Source of the DNA: Chromobacterium haemolyticum DSM 19808
GTDB lineage: Bacteria > Pseudomonadota > Gammaproteobacteria > Burkholderiales > Chromobacteriaceae
Assembly: GCF_000711885.1 (NCBI RefSeq)
Contig: NZ_JONK01000030.1
Span: forward strand, 1-62,309
Direction of reading: 5' to 3'
Length of the DNA stretch: 62,309 nucleotides
Shown: in pieces, positions 34,505 through 46,300 of the stretch
Layout of the letters: every line of letters begins with the position of its first letter
Numbering within the stretch: the first letter of the stretch is position 1
Program-made: the position numbers and the translations under genes
Notes under the pieces: model-generated
What the model was told of the DNA's origin: nothing
Databases searched by the model: none
Seen by the model: the letters and a program-made list of their open reading frames with translations, nothing else

Positions 34505-35081
34505 GTGAAATAAAAAATTCGACTCAGCAAAAACTGGCTATTGCATAATAGAGCTGAAGCACAGCACGTATTACGGGAATAGCCTGCCAACTTAATCTAA
34601 CCACCCCCATAAAATACCAATATCATTTAAATATCTTCCGCAAGCCTATCGCCATAATCACACCCCCGCTTCATCCCTTGCATGGCTTTATCGCAAGAGC
34701 CTCCGGGAAAAATAATGATGGGAAAATGCAACATGGCAAAAGCCGGGCTTATCCATCCATACAGAAAACGCCAACACAGCCGCTTTACTCTCCTCAATCC
34801 GCACGCCCTAGCCTTGACGCCCCTGTCATCCCCCCTTACTCTGCCCATGCGCTGCGCCAAATAACGCAGCCATGGGCTGGGAGGCCCTTTCACACATTCG
34901 GACGAACCGCTTGGCCGTGGTTCGCCGTGTTCATGCGTTAGCCACAACCGGGCGGGCGCATGGCATTGAGCCCTCCGGGGCTGCCGTTAATGTGTCGGTC
35001 CTCCCACTTTGTCATGCGCCTGCCCACGCCTCCCGTGCGTGCCGCGCAGGCTTCCTTAAGCAAATGTTTGTGGAGGCCATA
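34505..35081. other. Intergenic region without a convincing gene
   Basis: These 577 bases separate the peptide cluster from the next plus-strand gene. The left 150 bases are AT-rich, as expected of a promoter. Overlapping frames on both strands (around 34627-34947) have no recognisable motifs, no ribosome sites and unusual composition, so I treat them as chance. GGAGG at 35072-35076 belongs to the following gene. Confidence 0.5.
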
Positions 35082-35459
35082 GTGAATATGTTTAATATCA
35101 GCCAAACCAATCCTGAGCCTAGCGCCTTGGCCGAGACCATCACCGCCAGCGCCAGCGACACACCCATCCTGCAACAGCTGCAAGACCTGCTGACAGCGCT
35201 GCGCGTCAGCGCCCAAGGCCAGCCGGAACTGGAAACACTGAGCCAACAACTGGACCGGCACTACCTGGACGTGGACGAAAGCATCACCTGCGGCACCATG
35301 CACCTCCACTACGCCAACCGAAGCCTGCACGCACTGCTGACCCTGCTGCAAAGCTGCCCGGAAGACAAAACGCTGAACTGCGACCAGATCGTGACCTTGC
35401 TGGAGCCCGTGCAGCAAGAACTACAAACCAGCCACAGACTGATTTGCTCGGTGATGTAG
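35082..35459 (+). CDS. Small hypothetical protein (possibly DUF1484 family)
   Basis: 125 residues from a GTG at 35082 with GGAGG five bases before it; an ATG at 35088 is the alternative. The protein is helical and acidic, with repeated Leu/Gln (ILQQLQDLLTALRV, LEPVQQELQTSHRL) and two central cysteines. Size and style recall DUF1484 proteins of Ralstonia and Chromobacterium, but I cannot confirm this without a search. A strong terminator follows, so it is probably a single-gene unit. Function unknown. Confidence 0.7.
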   Translation: MNMFNISQTNPEPSALAETITASASDTPILQQLQDLLTALRVSAQGQPELETLSQQLDRHYLDVDESITCGTMHLHYANRSLHALLTLLQSCPEDKTLNCDQIVTLLEPVQQELQTSHRLICSVM

Positions 35460-35463
35460 GTGT

Positions 35464-35494
35464 GGAAACGCCGCAGCGGAGCTGCGGCGTTTCC
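35464..35494. terminator. Strong terminator hairpin
   Basis: GGAAACGCCGCAG (35464-35476) pairs perfectly over 13 bp with CTGCGGCGTTTCC (35482-35494) around a 5-base loop, directly after the hypothetical gene ending at 35459. Confidence 0.82.
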
Positions 35495-35838
35495 TTATTC
35501 ATACCCCATGGCGGGACCAGCAAAATTTTGGAAACCACGCACAGATAATTTTTGGGTTTCAGCGGATCATGGAGCGCTGCCTAGAACAAGGATCTGTTTG
35601 TATTGGTCAGGACTCAACATACGATTTACAACCAAGACAAGCAGAATAAAGGATCAAAGTAACCTGCTCACCCGATACCAAATCAACATAAAATCATTTA
35701 TTTTCAATATCTTATCAAAATTCATTCAGAGCAAACCCAACTAGGTGTTTCGACCAAGATCAATACCAATCTCATCACGCCAACCCCAATCCGCACAAGT
35801 CACTAGAAGTCTTCTACGCATTCTGTAAGTTGCAGGAG
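35495..35838. other. AT-rich region at the left edge of the defence island
   Basis: No convincing gene is visible. GC content drops abruptly after about 35600 compared with the siderophore and core regions. This marks the probable boundary of acquired DNA. I found no attachment-site repeat here by eye. Confidence 0.45.
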
Positions 35839-36228
35839 ATGAAGACCTACGCAAGTCGTCGCGCCTATGTGGAAGAGCTGTACGCAGATGTCTTGTTGGA
35901 CCTCAAGCGAATTCAACGTCATGCACCTACCTCAAAGAATTGGGGTAAAGCAAACGACGCACTCACCGACGAACTGAATCCAACTCGGACTCAGTGGCTG
36001 AAGGCAAAGAACTTTATCTACTCTGCAACACCTGACTTCGAGAATTCGATAAAGGAATCCATAAACGCCATCGAGTCATGCCTGATGGTGTTGCTCAACG
36101 AGCCCAATGGAACGCTGGGAAAAATAATCAAGCGAGCAAATCTCGACCCCGATATTGAGCGGCTCGTAAGTCAGGCATATGGGGCAACAAGCAATAAGGC
36201 TTTCGTTCGGCATGGCGCAGTTGCGTAA
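35839..36228 (+). CDS. HEPN/Abi C-terminal-like protein, probably truncated
   Basis: 129 residues from the ATG at 35839. The second half reads FENSIKESINAIESCLMVLL, then TLGKIIKRANLDPD and ends ATSNKAFVRHGAVA. This resembles the C-terminal domain of abortive-infection (HEPN-like) proteins, which normally has the R-x4-6-H motif near RHG and continues for 30-40 more residues. Here translation stops straight after RHG, so the domain is probably cut short. The N-terminal half is not recognised. There is no strong ribosome site. Likely a decayed defence gene at the island edge. Confidence 0.5.
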   Translation: MKTYASRRAYVEELYADVLLDLKRIQRHAPTSKNWGKANDALTDELNPTRTQWLKAKNFIYSATPDFENSIKESINAIESCLMVLLNEPNGTLGKIIKRANLDPDIERLVSQAYGATSNKAFVRHGAVA

Positions 36229-36380
36229 TTGCATAGACTTGCACACTCAATTGCATTGCATCTGATCAGCCAGTTGCACGGTGTTGCTGCTGAATTCGGG
36301 CTATAAACCCTAATGAAATTCGTTGGGCGTTGTGATGCCCCCCGGTTCTAGGTTGGGCTTTCGGAGGGCCATCAAAATTG

Positions 36381-36414
36381 AAAAAGCCAACCTCTTTTCG
36401 GTAGTTGGCTTTTT
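36381..36414. terminator. Terminator hairpin at the end of the restriction operon
   Basis: AAAAAGCCAAC (36381-36391) pairs with GTTGGCTTTTT (36404-36414). It gives an intrinsic terminator for the minus-strand operon, whose last gene ends at 36444, and the plus-strand side also ends in T residues. Confidence 0.78.
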
Positions 36415-36443
36415 TGGTGATGTTGCCATGTAAAAACATTGCG

Positions 36444-37544
36444 TCATCTTTTTTCCTTGCTTGTCGATACCTGCTTTGCCTCCAAGGGAAGAGTATTGAT
36501 TTTGCCCTCCAGAACAGCAATGGCCGAAGAGAGTCGCAGCATTTGATCCCGGAGCAACTGATTTTCAGTCTGGATCGACGCTCCACGCTCGTTTGAAGCC
36601 TTCAACTCGCTTAGTACCGCTAACTGCCATTCGTCGCCCGACTTGTTGCTGGTTCGATCTTGAATGAATGAGGCTCCGGCTAAAATGGCGGACACAACCA
36701 CAGAGCCAACAGCAATCCATAGCTGAGTCTTGGTAGTTCGCTTTGCGTCCGCATCCCGTTCATCGAGCTTTTCCAGCATCATGCTCGCAGCATCCGCAAG
36801 CTCCTGGAGAGTCTTTGCCGACTTAGCAGATGTCTCAGCCGTCAGTCTAAGCATCTCGCGGTCCTCAGCTCTTTCCCGCGCCATCCGCGCTGTGTGCTCA
36901 GCCATGTGGTTGCTGAACTCTAGCGATTTGGTATCGAAGGCTGGGGTAATACTCTTCGAGATGGTGCTTGCCTTGGTCAGTCGTTCCAGCTGCCTCCAGC
37001 TATCGCCAAGCTCTAGGCTGCTCTTTCGTACCTGATCGAAAATGCCTTGTGTCGAGCCACGCATCGACTCCATCATTTTGTGCGATTGCTTCCCCTGCTC
37101 CCCAATCTCATTCCGCAGAAGCTTGTCCAGGTAAGCCGTTGCAGCCTCTCCAGGCTCCCGAGCAACAGGGGATCGATCTTTTGACCCTTCTCGTGCCTCC
37201 CAAAATACGCTCGACGAGGCATAGACCTCTGCGAGCGCTTCAGCCTCGTCATCCGATAGCTGATCTACTTGCTCTGCAGTGATGGCCACGCGCTCTTGGT
37301 CGAGCGAGTAGTCCGCCGACAAGCTTGCAATACAAGGCAAGTAACATCGAATGCGCTCAGCGGATGGCAGGTCAGGCAGCTTTTCGAACGCGCCGATGTC
37401 AGATACCCGCAAACGGAACAGGAAAACCCGCCCAATCGATGTATCGGCTTCCGCAACATGCTTCAGGAAGATGCTGATGTCGAGCCCCTTCTGCGGGGGC
37501 TTGACCTCAGCATTCGATTCTTCTTTGCCGGTGTCGTCCGTCAC
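36444..37544 (-). CDS. Coiled-coil membrane protein of the restriction operon
   Basis: 366 residues. An acidic start ([20 protein letters not shown]) leads into a domain I do not recognise (about 20-130). Long charged helices (about 140-285), probably coiled coil, follow, then one hydrophobic helix ([20 protein letters not shown], about 290-310) and a second short coiled coil ([20 protein letters not shown]). It overlaps the Res gene by 4 bases (ATGA), so it belongs to the operon. This is not a standard part of type III systems. It might anchor the complex to the membrane or act as a separate effector; both are guesses. Confidence 0.8.
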   Translation of the reverse strand: MTDDTGKEESNAEVKPPQKGLDISIFLKHVAEADTSIGRVFLFRLRVSDIGAFEKLPDLPSAERIRCYLPCIASLSADYSLDQERVAITAEQVDQLSDDEAEALAEVYASSSVFWEAREGSKDRSPVAREPGEAATAYLDKLLRNEIGEQGKQSHKMMESMRGSTQGIFDQVRKSSLELGDSWRQLERLTKASTISKSITPAFDTKSLEFSNHMAEHTARMARERAEDREMLRLTAETSAKSAKTLQELADAASMMLEKLDERDADAKRTTKTQLWIAVGSVVVSAILAGASFIQDRTSNKSGDEWQLAVLSELKASNERGASIQTENQLLRDQMLRLSSAIAVLEGKINTLPLEAKQVSTSKEKR

Positions 37545-40500
37545 TTCACCAGCTCCATCAGCTTCCCGAAGCTATTCACCACGTCGTACTTCACGTTCTC
37601 CGGCGCGTATTTCTTGTTGATCTCGTCGAAGAACTTACGGGCGCAACGGATCTTGGTTTTCTCGATCTCATTGAGAACCATCGACGACATGGAGCCCTTG
37701 GTTTCCGCCACGAAGTACACGTGCTTGACGGCCCCTTCCTTGAAGGAAATGGCCCAGTCCGGGTTGTAGTCGCCAACGGGGGTAGGAATCAGGAAGCCAC
37801 GCGGCAGCTTGGCGTAAACAACCACATCGGTGCACGTGTCCAGCTCCTTCACGAACTCGCGTTCGATGTTGGAGTCGGTCAGCACGTAGTCGTAGATGTG
37901 GCGTTGGAGCTTGCCCCCGGCTTTGCTGAAGTCCTGCTTGGTCTGCCCAGCCGTGAAGATGTCCAGGTCAAACTGATCGGCGACTGGGTCGTAGGCGAGG
38001 TGCTCGATGATCACCGTCGCCTTCTGCTCGTTGATTAAACGTACCGTTTCGGCGATGAAGTTCTCGGGGTTAGTCTTGAACTGAGCAAACACGGCCACGT
38101 TGATGCCGCGCAGAATGTCTGCCACTGTACGCCGCGTGAGCTGCGTACCTTCGGCCAGTTTGCCGATGAGGTCGTACTTCACTGCGGAATGGATGGAGTG
38201 GGTGTTTTTCTCCGTCTCCGTTGCTTTCAGCACGAAGGCGTCACCGTTTTTCATGCCGTCGTACGTAACCTGCGCAGACTGCTCACCACGCTGGATGGTG
38301 TACTGCAACGGCGTCACGCGCAGATGCTCATCCAGGGCTTTGACTGCCTTGGCAACAAGCTCGCCAGAATCGAACTGCACGCTGTAGGCCGCCTTGCGGT
38401 TGATCCTGGCCCATAGCTCTTTGAATTCCTGCTTTTCGAAGTTGGCGTTGGGCTCCAGCTTCTTCGCCTTGCGGCCATCCTCCGGCTGCATGATCTGGCT
38501 TTCGCTGAACACGCTGTCGATCAGTTGGAAAACCTGCTCAGCATGCGGCAGCAGTTCGTCCGGCAACGCTTCGAGCGTGCCTTCCTTCTTGGCCTGATGG
38601 TATTTCTCGGTGATGTTGCGCTTCTTATCTACGTACCCGTTCTGGATCAGGTAGAACTCGATGTCTGTGGCTTGATCATCGGAAACCGTAACCGGGCCAT
38701 CCGTGGTGTTGAGCACTTTGCCGGTGAAGTAAGCCTTATCAGCGACACGCGGACGTGCCGACAGCGATTCGCTGATATCCCTTTGCAGTGCGGCCACGAA
38801 GTCCTTGTAGCTTTCGCTCGCCACAACGGTCAGCACGTTCACATCGTGGACGATGGAAGGGTGGTCAATCCGATCACCATGCTGGTTCACCGACAAGCGT
38901 AGGCCACGGCCCACTTCCTGGCGGCGGGAAATCGTGTTGTCACTGTGCTTGAGGGCGCAGATGACAAACACGTTCGGGTTGTCCCAACCTTCACGCAGGG
39001 CCGAATGCGAGAAGATGAACCGTACCGGCTCGCTCAAGGAGAGCAGGCGCTCTTTGTCCTTCAGGATCAGGTCATAGGCATCCACATCGTCGGCTTCGGT
39101 GGACTTCTTGCCCACCTCCGGGTCCACCAGCTTCTTGGTTTTCTTGTCGATCGAGAAATAGCCGCTGTGAGTCTTCTCGACGGCAATACCCTTGAGGTGC
39201 TTGATATAAGGCGTTTCGTCCAGGTCCAGCACCTCATTCAGGTAGAGCTGGTATTCCTCTTCGAATACCCGGGCGTATTCGCCCTTTTCATCGGCAGCGC
39301 TGTAGTCACGGTACTTCGCGACTTCGTCGATGAAGAACAGGGTCAGTACCTTGATGCCCTGCTGGAACAAAGCCTGCTCCTTGTCGAAGTGGGCTTTGAT
39401 TGCTTCGCGAATCTGTATGCGGCGAAGCGCGGCTTCGTTCACGTCGCCATCTGCTTCGCCTACCTGCAGCTCGACCCCGTTAGTGAAGCTCAGGGTATCG
39501 GTAATGGCATTGATATCGGACACCACATAGCCACGGTACTGATCCAGCTCGTTCGACAGCACAAAAAGGTTGTCGCCCTTGGAGAGCTTCTTCACTACGG
39601 GCTTGATGATCCCGCTCTCGAACTTACGCTCGAACTCGACACGCGCCTCGGGTGGCTTCTTGGTGGAAACGTCGATGCCTTGCAAGTAGAGATAGGCGTT
39701 GGTGCCCGCCAAACCCTTGACCGAGATGCCGCGCACGGCAATCCTCTTCACCAGCTTCTGGTTGTAGGCATCCAGGGCGTCCAAGCGGTGAATTTTGTTG
39801 TGCGTGGTCTTGTGTGTCGCCGAGTAGCGTAGCACCATCAATGGCTTGAAATTAACCAGCGAATCCAGCGTCTTTCCACCCTCCATCTTCTGGGGCTCGT
39901 CCAGGATGAGGATGGGGCGATTGGCGCTGATCACGTCGATCGGCCTACGTGACTGGAAGTCGTCCAGCTCTTCGTAGATGCGGCGGGCGTCCTTGCCCGT
40001 CGCATTGAAGGCTTGGACGTTGATCACCATCACGTTGATGCCCGCATCCGACGAAAAGCTCTCCAGATGGTGCAACGCCTTGGAGTTGTAAATGAAGAAG
40101 TGTGCCTTCTTTTTGTACGTTTCCAGGAAATGATCTGCTGTGATTTCCAGCGACTTCGCTACCCCTTCACGAATGGCGATGCTGGGCACCACGATGATGA
40201 ACTTGCTCCACCCATACTGCTTGTTCAGATCGAAGATCGTCTTGATATAGCAGTAGGTTTTGCCCGTGCCGGTTTCCATCTCTATGTCGAGATGAATCCT
40301 CGAAATCGCTTTGGCATTGTCTTTGTACTGTTTTGTGGCGGGAACACGCTCCTTATTTCCATTTGTCGTGAAAAAATCGTCAAGCGAACCCGATACAGGC
40401 AGGTTTTGTAAGCGCTGCACCTGCTGGATGTTGTCCAGCAGGGCAGACTCGGACAAGGTTACGTCGGCGTTGCGGAAAGCCGCCTCTTGGTTGGCGACTG

Positions 40501-40672
40501 CTTCCGCTTCGAGATCGAGCGCAGATTGAGGGCTCTCCGGAGGCGCTTTTTTCACGCCGGGGTCTAGGCGATAGCGAACCCCGCCATGCTGCGGTGTTTG
40601 TCCCTTGAAGCAATCCACCACTGCCTGTACGGCAGCGGTTTGATAGGGCTGTGTCTTGAATTTCAGTTTCAT
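37541..40672 (-). CDS. res: Type III-like restriction enzyme, Res subunit
   Basis: A 1043-residue DEAD/DEAH-type ATPase with nuclease. Motif I is [11 protein letters not shown] (Walker A at 135-139), motif II is [14 protein letters not shown], and motif VI-like is [19 protein letters not shown]. The C-terminal endonuclease site shows YNPDWAISF and VYFVAETKG (PD...ExK) near residues 965-990. It needs the Mod subunit for site recognition and cuts after translocation. It ends overlapping the membrane protein gene and begins 10 bases after Mod. Full length, all motifs intact. Confidence 0.92.
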   Translation of the reverse strand: MKLKFKTQPYQTAAVQAVVDCFKGQTPQHGGVRYRLDPGVKKAPPESPQSALDLEAEAVANQEAAFRNADVTLSESALLDNIQQVQRLQNLPVSGSLDDFFTTNGNKERVPATKQYKDNAKAISRIHLDIEMETGTGKTYCYIKTIFDLNKQYGWSKFIIVVPSIAIREGVAKSLEITADHFLETYKKKAHFFIYNSKALHHLESFSSDAGINVMVINVQAFNATGKDARRIYEELDDFQSRRPIDVISANRPILILDEPQKMEGGKTLDSLVNFKPLMVLRYSATHKTTHNKIHRLDALDAYNQKLVKRIAVRGISVKGLAGTNAYLYLQGIDVSTKKPPEARVEFERKFESGIIKPVVKKLSKGDNLFVLSNELDQYRGYVVSDINAITDTLSFTNGVELQVGEADGDVNEAALRRIQIREAIKAHFDKEQALFQQGIKVLTLFFIDEVAKYRDYSAADEKGEYARVFEEEYQLYLNEVLDLDETPYIKHLKGIAVEKTHSGYFSIDKKTKKLVDPEVGKKSTEADDVDAYDLILKDKERLLSLSEPVRFIFSHSALREGWDNPNVFVICALKHSDNTISRRQEVGRGLRLSVNQHGDRIDHPSIVHDVNVLTVVASESYKDFVAALQRDISESLSARPRVADKAYFTGKVLNTTDGPVTVSDDQATDIEFYLIQNGYVDKKRNITEKYHQAKKEGTLEALPDELLPHAEQVFQLIDSVFSESQIMQPEDGRKAKKLEPNANFEKQEFKELWARINRKAAYSVQFDSGELVAKAVKALDEHLRVTPLQYTIQRGEQSAQVTYDGMKNGDAFVLKATETEKNTHSIHSAVKYDLIGKLAEGTQLTRRTVADILRGINVAVFAQFKTNPENFIAETVRLINEQKATVIIEHLAYDPVADQFDLDIFTAGQTKQDFSKAGGKLQRHIYDYVLTDSNIEREFVKELDTCTDVVVYAKLPRGFLIPTPVGDYNPDWAISFKEGAVKHVYFVAETKGSMSSMVLNEIEKTKIRCARKFFDEINKKYAPENVKYDVVNSFGKLMELVK

Positions 40673-40682
40673 CGTCAGCCCC

Positions 40683-42644
40683 TTAGATGCATTTCACTTC
40701 GGTGGAGGGCGAGAGCGACTTGAAAATCTGTTCGACGTTGATCTTGACGGCACTGTCCTTGAAACCTGCGTCACGGAACACCACACGCAGGGGCTGATGC
40801 TTCGCCAGTTCCTTGACGAAGCCTTCATCGATGCCTCCATGGGCATCGAAGCAGGCGACCAGTGCATTGCCATCGACGAAGAAAACGTCTTTGCCCTGGA
40901 TGGCTTGCTTAGAGATAGGTAAGGCCAGATCGATGCCCCAATCCAACATTACCTGGAACAACAGGTCTTCAGGAGTGCGATCAGGCTTGATGTTGTCAAC
41001 GAACATATCGAGGTTGGGCTTCTCCAATGCATCGGGTGTATAGAAGATGTCGGCCAGGTTCGATGAATCAATCTTCAACGCCCGGAAGCCAACATCCCCG
41101 GCGCCAATTGCGCCGCCAGTTGAGATCTTCTTGCCGGCCTCTCCCAGACGCTTTTTCGTGATGTCTGCAATCGTGGCATAGCCCGTACGCCCTGTTTCCT
41201 CGGGAATCTGAACCAGGATAAAGCGTCGCTTGGACCCGTGCGCCTGGTTCACTTTCATGACTGCATGCCCTGTGCTGCCTGAACCGGCAAAGAAGTCAAG
41301 AATGATGTCGTCGGGCTTGGTGACCAGCTCGATCAACTCACTCAAGACATCGGTGTTCTTCGGGAAAGGAAACCAGCCTTTGCCGACAAGTTCTTCGACT
41401 TCCAGCGTTGCTGAACGGCCATCCCGGTAGAACACGGACGAGTACGGCTCGCTGTCGATTTCAAACAAGTAGCTTTTCCGTGTCGGGATCGTCGTCTCGT
41501 CGGGCCCAAAGTGAATCCGTGGGGGGGTCTGGGCAAGGGCCCACTTGGTCTTTTCCTCGTCCCACCGCCAACCTGTTGACGGCTTCTTGCACGACTTTCC
41601 GGTGACTGGGTGCAGGATGTCGTGGCGTGGCCGAGATTCGCGGCCGTCATCTGGGCCTGCAAAGTTGTCTGCGAAGTACAAGCCGCGATCATCCGACCAG
41701 TTGTAGTGCTTGTGGGCCTTACGAGAATCGTCGTTGGGGAGTTGCTTGTACCAAGCCTGCATTTCCGACCGGATGGCCTCATGGTTGGTCCCCAGGCTAG
41801 CTCGCAACTCTGCATACTTCGCCAGCACTTGATCGGCACCTTCCTTCGGACGGCGCCAGGGTCCATTGGCGAGTACAGAGTACTTGTCCCGGACGTAGCA
41901 GAGGATGTATTCGTGGACCTTGGCAATCAGCTTCGAATCGCCCTTCTTTGACCGCTGCCAGACAATCTGACCCACGAAGTTCTCTTCCCCAAAGACTTCG
42001 TCGCAAACCTTGCGAAGGTTGTCGGCCTCGTTGTCGTCGATTGAGATCAGGATCGCTCCGTCGTCCCGCAGCAGATTGCGTGCGAGCTTCAGTCGCGGGT
42101 AGATCATGCTCAGCCAGTCAGAGTGAAAGCGACCGTTTGCCTCAGTGTTGGCGACCAATCGACCACCCTCTGAATCGGTCTGACTGGATTGCTGCAGGTA
42201 GTCGCCAACGTCGGCGCGGAAGTCGTCCTTGTAGATAAAGTCCTTTCCGGTGTTGTACGGAGGGTCGATGTAGACCAGCTTGATCTTCCCAAGGTACGTC
42301 TCTTGGAGCAGCTTCAGTGCGTCCAGGTTGTCGCCTTCGATGAAGAGGTTCCTGGTCGAGTCGAAGTCAACGCTTTCGTTGCGGCTGGGTCGCAGCGTCT
42401 TGGCAATCGGCGCATTGGCTGCTAACAGCGCTTCACGCTTGCCAGGCCAGTTCAAGTGGTAACGCTCTTGCGGCCCTTCAACAATCGACTCAGAAAGCTC
42501 TTGGCGCAGCTGATCAAAATCCACAGCCAGTCTCACGCTACCGTCACTCCCCTTGGCCTCGGTCACACAACCGGGGAACAGCTTACCAATGCGAGCGATG
42601 TTGTCTTGTGTCAGATCGGGAGAATGCATTTTCAGTTTGTCCAT
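40683..42644 (-). CDS. mod: Type III-like DNA adenine methyltransferase, Mod subunit
   Basis: 653 residues. The catalytic motif IV DPPYNTG (127-133) precedes the AdoMet motif [13 protein letters not shown] (450-461), the beta-class order of type III Mod enzymes. The intervening region (about 225-400) would be the target-recognition domain. I see no simple sequence repeat in the frame that would suggest phase variation. It lies between DUF4391 and Res genes in one operon. It would protect the host and guide Res; the recognised sequence cannot be predicted here. Confidence 0.92.
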   Translation of the reverse strand: MDKLKMHSPDLTQDNIARIGKLFPGCVTEAKGSDGSVRLAVDFDQLRQELSESIVEGPQERYHLNWPGKREALLAANAPIAKTLRPSRNESVDFDSTRNLFIEGDNLDALKLLQETYLGKIKLVYIDPPYNTGKDFIYKDDFRADVGDYLQQSSQTDSEGGRLVANTEANGRFHSDWLSMIYPRLKLARNLLRDDGAILISIDDNEADNLRKVCDEVFGEENFVGQIVWQRSKKGDSKLIAKVHEYILCYVRDKYSVLANGPWRRPKEGADQVLAKYAELRASLGTNHEAIRSEMQAWYKQLPNDDSRKAHKHYNWSDDRGLYFADNFAGPDDGRESRPRHDILHPVTGKSCKKPSTGWRWDEEKTKWALAQTPPRIHFGPDETTIPTRKSYLFEIDSEPYSSVFYRDGRSATLEVEELVGKGWFPFPKNTDVLSELIELVTKPDDIILDFFAGSGSTGHAVMKVNQAHGSKRRFILVQIPEETGRTGYATIADITKKRLGEAGKKISTGGAIGAGDVGFRALKIDSSNLADIFYTPDALEKPNLDMFVDNIKPDRTPEDLLFQVMLDWGIDLALPISKQAIQGKDVFFVDGNALVACFDAHGGIDEGFVKELAKHQPLRVVFRDAGFKDSAVKINVEQIFKSLSPSTEVKCI

Positions 42645-42668
42645 ATTCTTTTCCTCTGGCCATCAGCT

Positions 42669-43352
42669 TCAGTGGCTCAGTTCCTCAAGTTCGTTGTTCA
42701 GTTGCCGCAAAGTGGCGTTGATCTCTACTTTGCGGTTGAATTGCTTTTCCTTTGCCAGCTTGGCGTGTACTTTTTCGATTTCACGCTGCTTGGCCCTCAC
42801 GCCCTCCAAGCGCTCGACCAAGGCAGAAAAGCTCTCTCGGTCGCGAGGGACCAGCGGAATCAGCCTTTGTAGTAAGGCCTCGTAGAGCCCAGCCAAATCC
42901 AGTACCACGGGCATCTCCACTCGTGGGCTGTTGGCTGGCATCCATGCGGTCGAAAAATAATCGCTAACGACCCATTTGCTGGCATCGGCTTCACTGGGGC
43001 GCTTGTGGGCGGCAATAACCTTGATCTTGCCCTCGTGCTCTAGCTCGAAGACGATGGGAAACTGCACGGCACCATCGATGCACTTGAGTACATCGACGGA
43101 CAGCTCTCCCGTTTTCAGAACGATGCGGAAAACCTGCACCTCCGGTACGCCCGGCTTGGCAGGCAGGTTGATGGTTTCCGGTGCAAGCTTGTACTGCCAC
43201 ACAATCTGCTCGACCTGTTCCACGAACAGGTCTTTCAGGCGGGTGTTGGCCCCGCTGTGCTCGTAAATCTTGTTCTTGGGCAGTACGCGCCCGAACGTGG
43301 CCTGCTTCGGGTAGTTAATCAGCGCCGGATGCTGGGCTGGAGATACGCTCAT
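42669..43352 (-). CDS. DUF4391-family protein
   Basis: 227 residues. The start (MSVSPAQHPALINYPKQATF), central KWVVSDYFSTAWMP and a C-terminal coiled coil (LVERLEGVRAKQREIEKVHA) fit DUF4391, a family commonly encoded between a helicase and a Mod gene in such loci. It has no catalytic motif that I can see. It overlaps the helicase gene by 4 bases. It may be a structural subunit of the restriction complex. Confidence 0.82.
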   Translation of the reverse strand: MSVSPAQHPALINYPKQATFGRVLPKNKIYEHSGANTRLKDLFVEQVEQIVWQYKLAPETINLPAKPGVPEVQVFRIVLKTGELSVDVLKCIDGAVQFPIVFELEHEGKIKVIAAHKRPSEADASKWVVSDYFSTAWMPANSPRVEMPVVLDLAGLYEALLQRLIPLVPRDRESFSALVERLEGVRAKQREIEKVHAKLAKEKQFNRKVEINATLRQLNNELEELSH

Positions 43353-46300
43353 CCAGCCTCCTGTATCACAAGGAAAGTGATGAGTTCGAAGTCATCCAGA
43401 CCCGAGATGGTATTGGTCAGCGCAGTGGTCTTGCCGCCGCTGAAGAGGCTGTCCAGGTCCTTATCTTCCTTCACTTCGATCATCGAGCTAATGGCCTTGC
43501 TCAGCAGCTCGGAGTAGCTTTGCATGTTCCTGCCGTCGCTTGTCTCCTTATTGAAGGATTGGCAGGCTATGGGAATGGGGTCAGCATGCCCCTTACAGCC
43601 GCTGCGCACGAGGTCCAGCAGGCGCTTTACTTCGGTGTGATCGTTAATGACCTTGCCGTCGCACCCGATGTAGATGAGGTAGTACGGGTGCAGTCGGTTG
43701 TGCTGGTTCACGTTGACCTCGGGGTTGCGGTTGCGCAAGGTAAAGATCACCCCCGGCTCCAGACCCAAGGCAGAATTCGCAGGTACTACGGCATGCATAC
43801 CGTTAGGCACATGGCTGGGTTCGCCATGTGCCTTCACGTAGTTGAGCAAGTCCATGCGGAAGTCGTTGAGCCCCAGGTCGGTGATTGACACGCCGGTTTT
43901 CAGGTCTTCCAGCTCGATCACCTCCTCCTGAAGGCGGCGCAGCTGTTCTTTGCGGTAGGTAACATCGTTGGCCTGTGCGGAAAGCACGTTGTCGTCCCCG
44001 GTGGCCGTCACATCGGCAATCATCATCCGGCTCTCAACCCGCTCTTTCAGGTTGATGTATTCGTCGAGCGAGATGTCGGGCCAATAGTTCACCAACTGGA
44101 TGCAGGCGTTCGGCGAGCCGATACGATCCACACGCCCGAAGCGCTGAATGATGCGGACTGGGTTCCAGTGAATGTCGTAATTGATCAAGTAGTCGCAGTC
44201 TTGCAGGTTCTGGCCTTCGGATATGCAGTCCGTCCCGATCAGCAAGTCGATCTCAGCGGGCTCTTGCGGCAGCACTTGTGCCTTCGACTTGGAACGTGGC
44301 GAGAACAGTGTCAGCAGTTCCTGGAAGTCGTAGCTCTTCTTGAGCGTGGACTTGGGCGAGCCTGTACCCGTGACTTTGGCGCTATGGAGTTGCTGCCGTG
44401 CCAGCAACTCCGGTGCAAGGTTGGCATAGAGATAATCGGCGGTATCGGCGAAAGCCGTAAAGATGATGATTTTCTTGTTGCCGGGGTTGATCGGGTTGGA
44501 TATCTTGCCCAGCACTTGTGTTTTCAGGTGCTGCAACTTGGCATCGTCCTCGGGGGTGATCTTGTCCATCGAGGCCAGCAGGGCATCGATGATCTCCAGA
44601 TCAACGCTCAGGTCATGCTCCCAAGAGGGCAAGTCCATGTCGGCCAAGCTGATCTTGACCTTGCCGCCGATCTCGCCTCCGTTCAGCATCGACAGATCAT
44701 CGTCTTCGGCATCCAGGTTTTCTAGGACTTCGGAGAGGTCCGCGATATCGGCGGCACCGCCACCTTCGTTGAAGCGGCGGATAGTCGCCAGCGTGTTGGC
44801 GTGATTGCCACGCAGGGAGCGCAAGGTCAGCCGGAACGATTCGATGGAACTTTCCAGGCGTTTGAGCAAGTTCGTGGTCATCAGGGCCTGCAGGCCCTTC
44901 TCTCGACCATACAGGCTGAGGTTTTCCTTCTTGTCGCCCGATTGGGTGTTGTAGAGGTCGATGTACTTCTTGACCCGGCTTTGAAGGATGTAGGCCGCTG
45001 GGGTGTAAACGCAGAGCTTGAGCAACGACAGTTGCTCGAAAATCTCGTTGAAGCCCATCACGTCCGAGCGCGAAGTCAGCGGGCAATGGAAGGAAAGCGG
45101 CTTGCGGCGCTCCGGGAATTGGCCGATGTCCTTCGTGTCGTAGAAGGTCTGGATGTGCTTGCGAGAGCGTGCGATGGTTACGCTGTCCAGCAGCTCGAAG
45201 AAATCAAAGTCCAGCGAGTCCAGAATGGCGCGGGCTGTACGTTCCTCGGGGGGCAATTTCGACCAAACAGTGAATGCCGCCTGTGCGCTTCGGAAAACCT
45301 CTTCCACGCTCTTGCTGATCTTGAGTTTCTTGCTGAGGTTTTCCGACTCACCCTCATAGGCCAAGGCCAGCTGATTACGCAGGTCGGCAAAGCGGTTGTT
45401 AACCGGGGTAGCCGAGAGCATCAGTACTTTGGTCTTCACCCCCTCTCTGATGACCTTGTTCATCAGCTTCTGGTAGCGTGTCTCCTTGTCCTTGTAGGCA
45501 TCGTTGTTGCGGAAATTATGCGACTCATCGATGACCACGAGGTCGTAGTTGCCCCAGTTGATGCGGTTCAGCGGTGTGCCAAACGACTCACCGCTGGTGC
45601 GGCTGAGGTCGGTATGGCACAGCACGTCGTAGTTGAAACGATCCTTCGCGAAGATGTTGGTCTTCAGGTTACGGTTGTAGTTGAGCCAGTTGTCCGCCAG
45701 CTTCTTCGGGCAAAGAACCAGCACGGAGCGGTTGCGCAGCTCGTAATACTTCACCACTGCCAGCGCAGTGAAGGTCTTGCCCAAGCCAACGCTGTCGGCC
45801 AGGATGCAACCGCTGTAGGTTTCCAGCTTGTTGATGATGCCGGTGGCGGCATCCTTCTGGTAATTGAATAGCTTCTGCCAGATCAGGGTGCTCTGGTAGC
45901 CGGTGCGATCGTTGGGCAGTACGTCCTCGTCGATATCGTCCAGAAACTCGCTGAAGATGTTGTAGAGCATCATGAAGTAGATGCTTTCGGGCGAGTTCTC
46001 CTGATAGACAGAGGCGATGTGCTCACAGATTTGCTGCGTCACATCTTCCAGCTTCTCGGGGTCGTTCCAGATTTGGTCGAACAGGCTGAGATAAGTGGCC
46101 GCAAAGGTCGGCTCGTTCATCTTGTTGACGAGGTTCGACACGGCGTTGCCTGGCTGGTAACCCAGATCGACTGCCGTAAAGCCATGCAGCGGCATGTAGG
46201 CGGTGTCGCCACTGTCGCCAGCCCGTGCCTGCACACAAGCAAATTGCTGCATTGGGGCTTTGGTCCGGTTGCTCTTGAACCGGGCTTTGCGTCGCATCCA

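Noticed and set aside
34627-34947. 106-codon minus-strand frame in the gap upstream of the peptide cluster
   Set aside because: No ribosome site, no recognisable segment, and it overlaps other equally poor frames.
35460-35744. 94-codon frame after the small hypothetical gene
   Set aside because: It runs through a strong terminator hairpin and has no motif or ribosome site.
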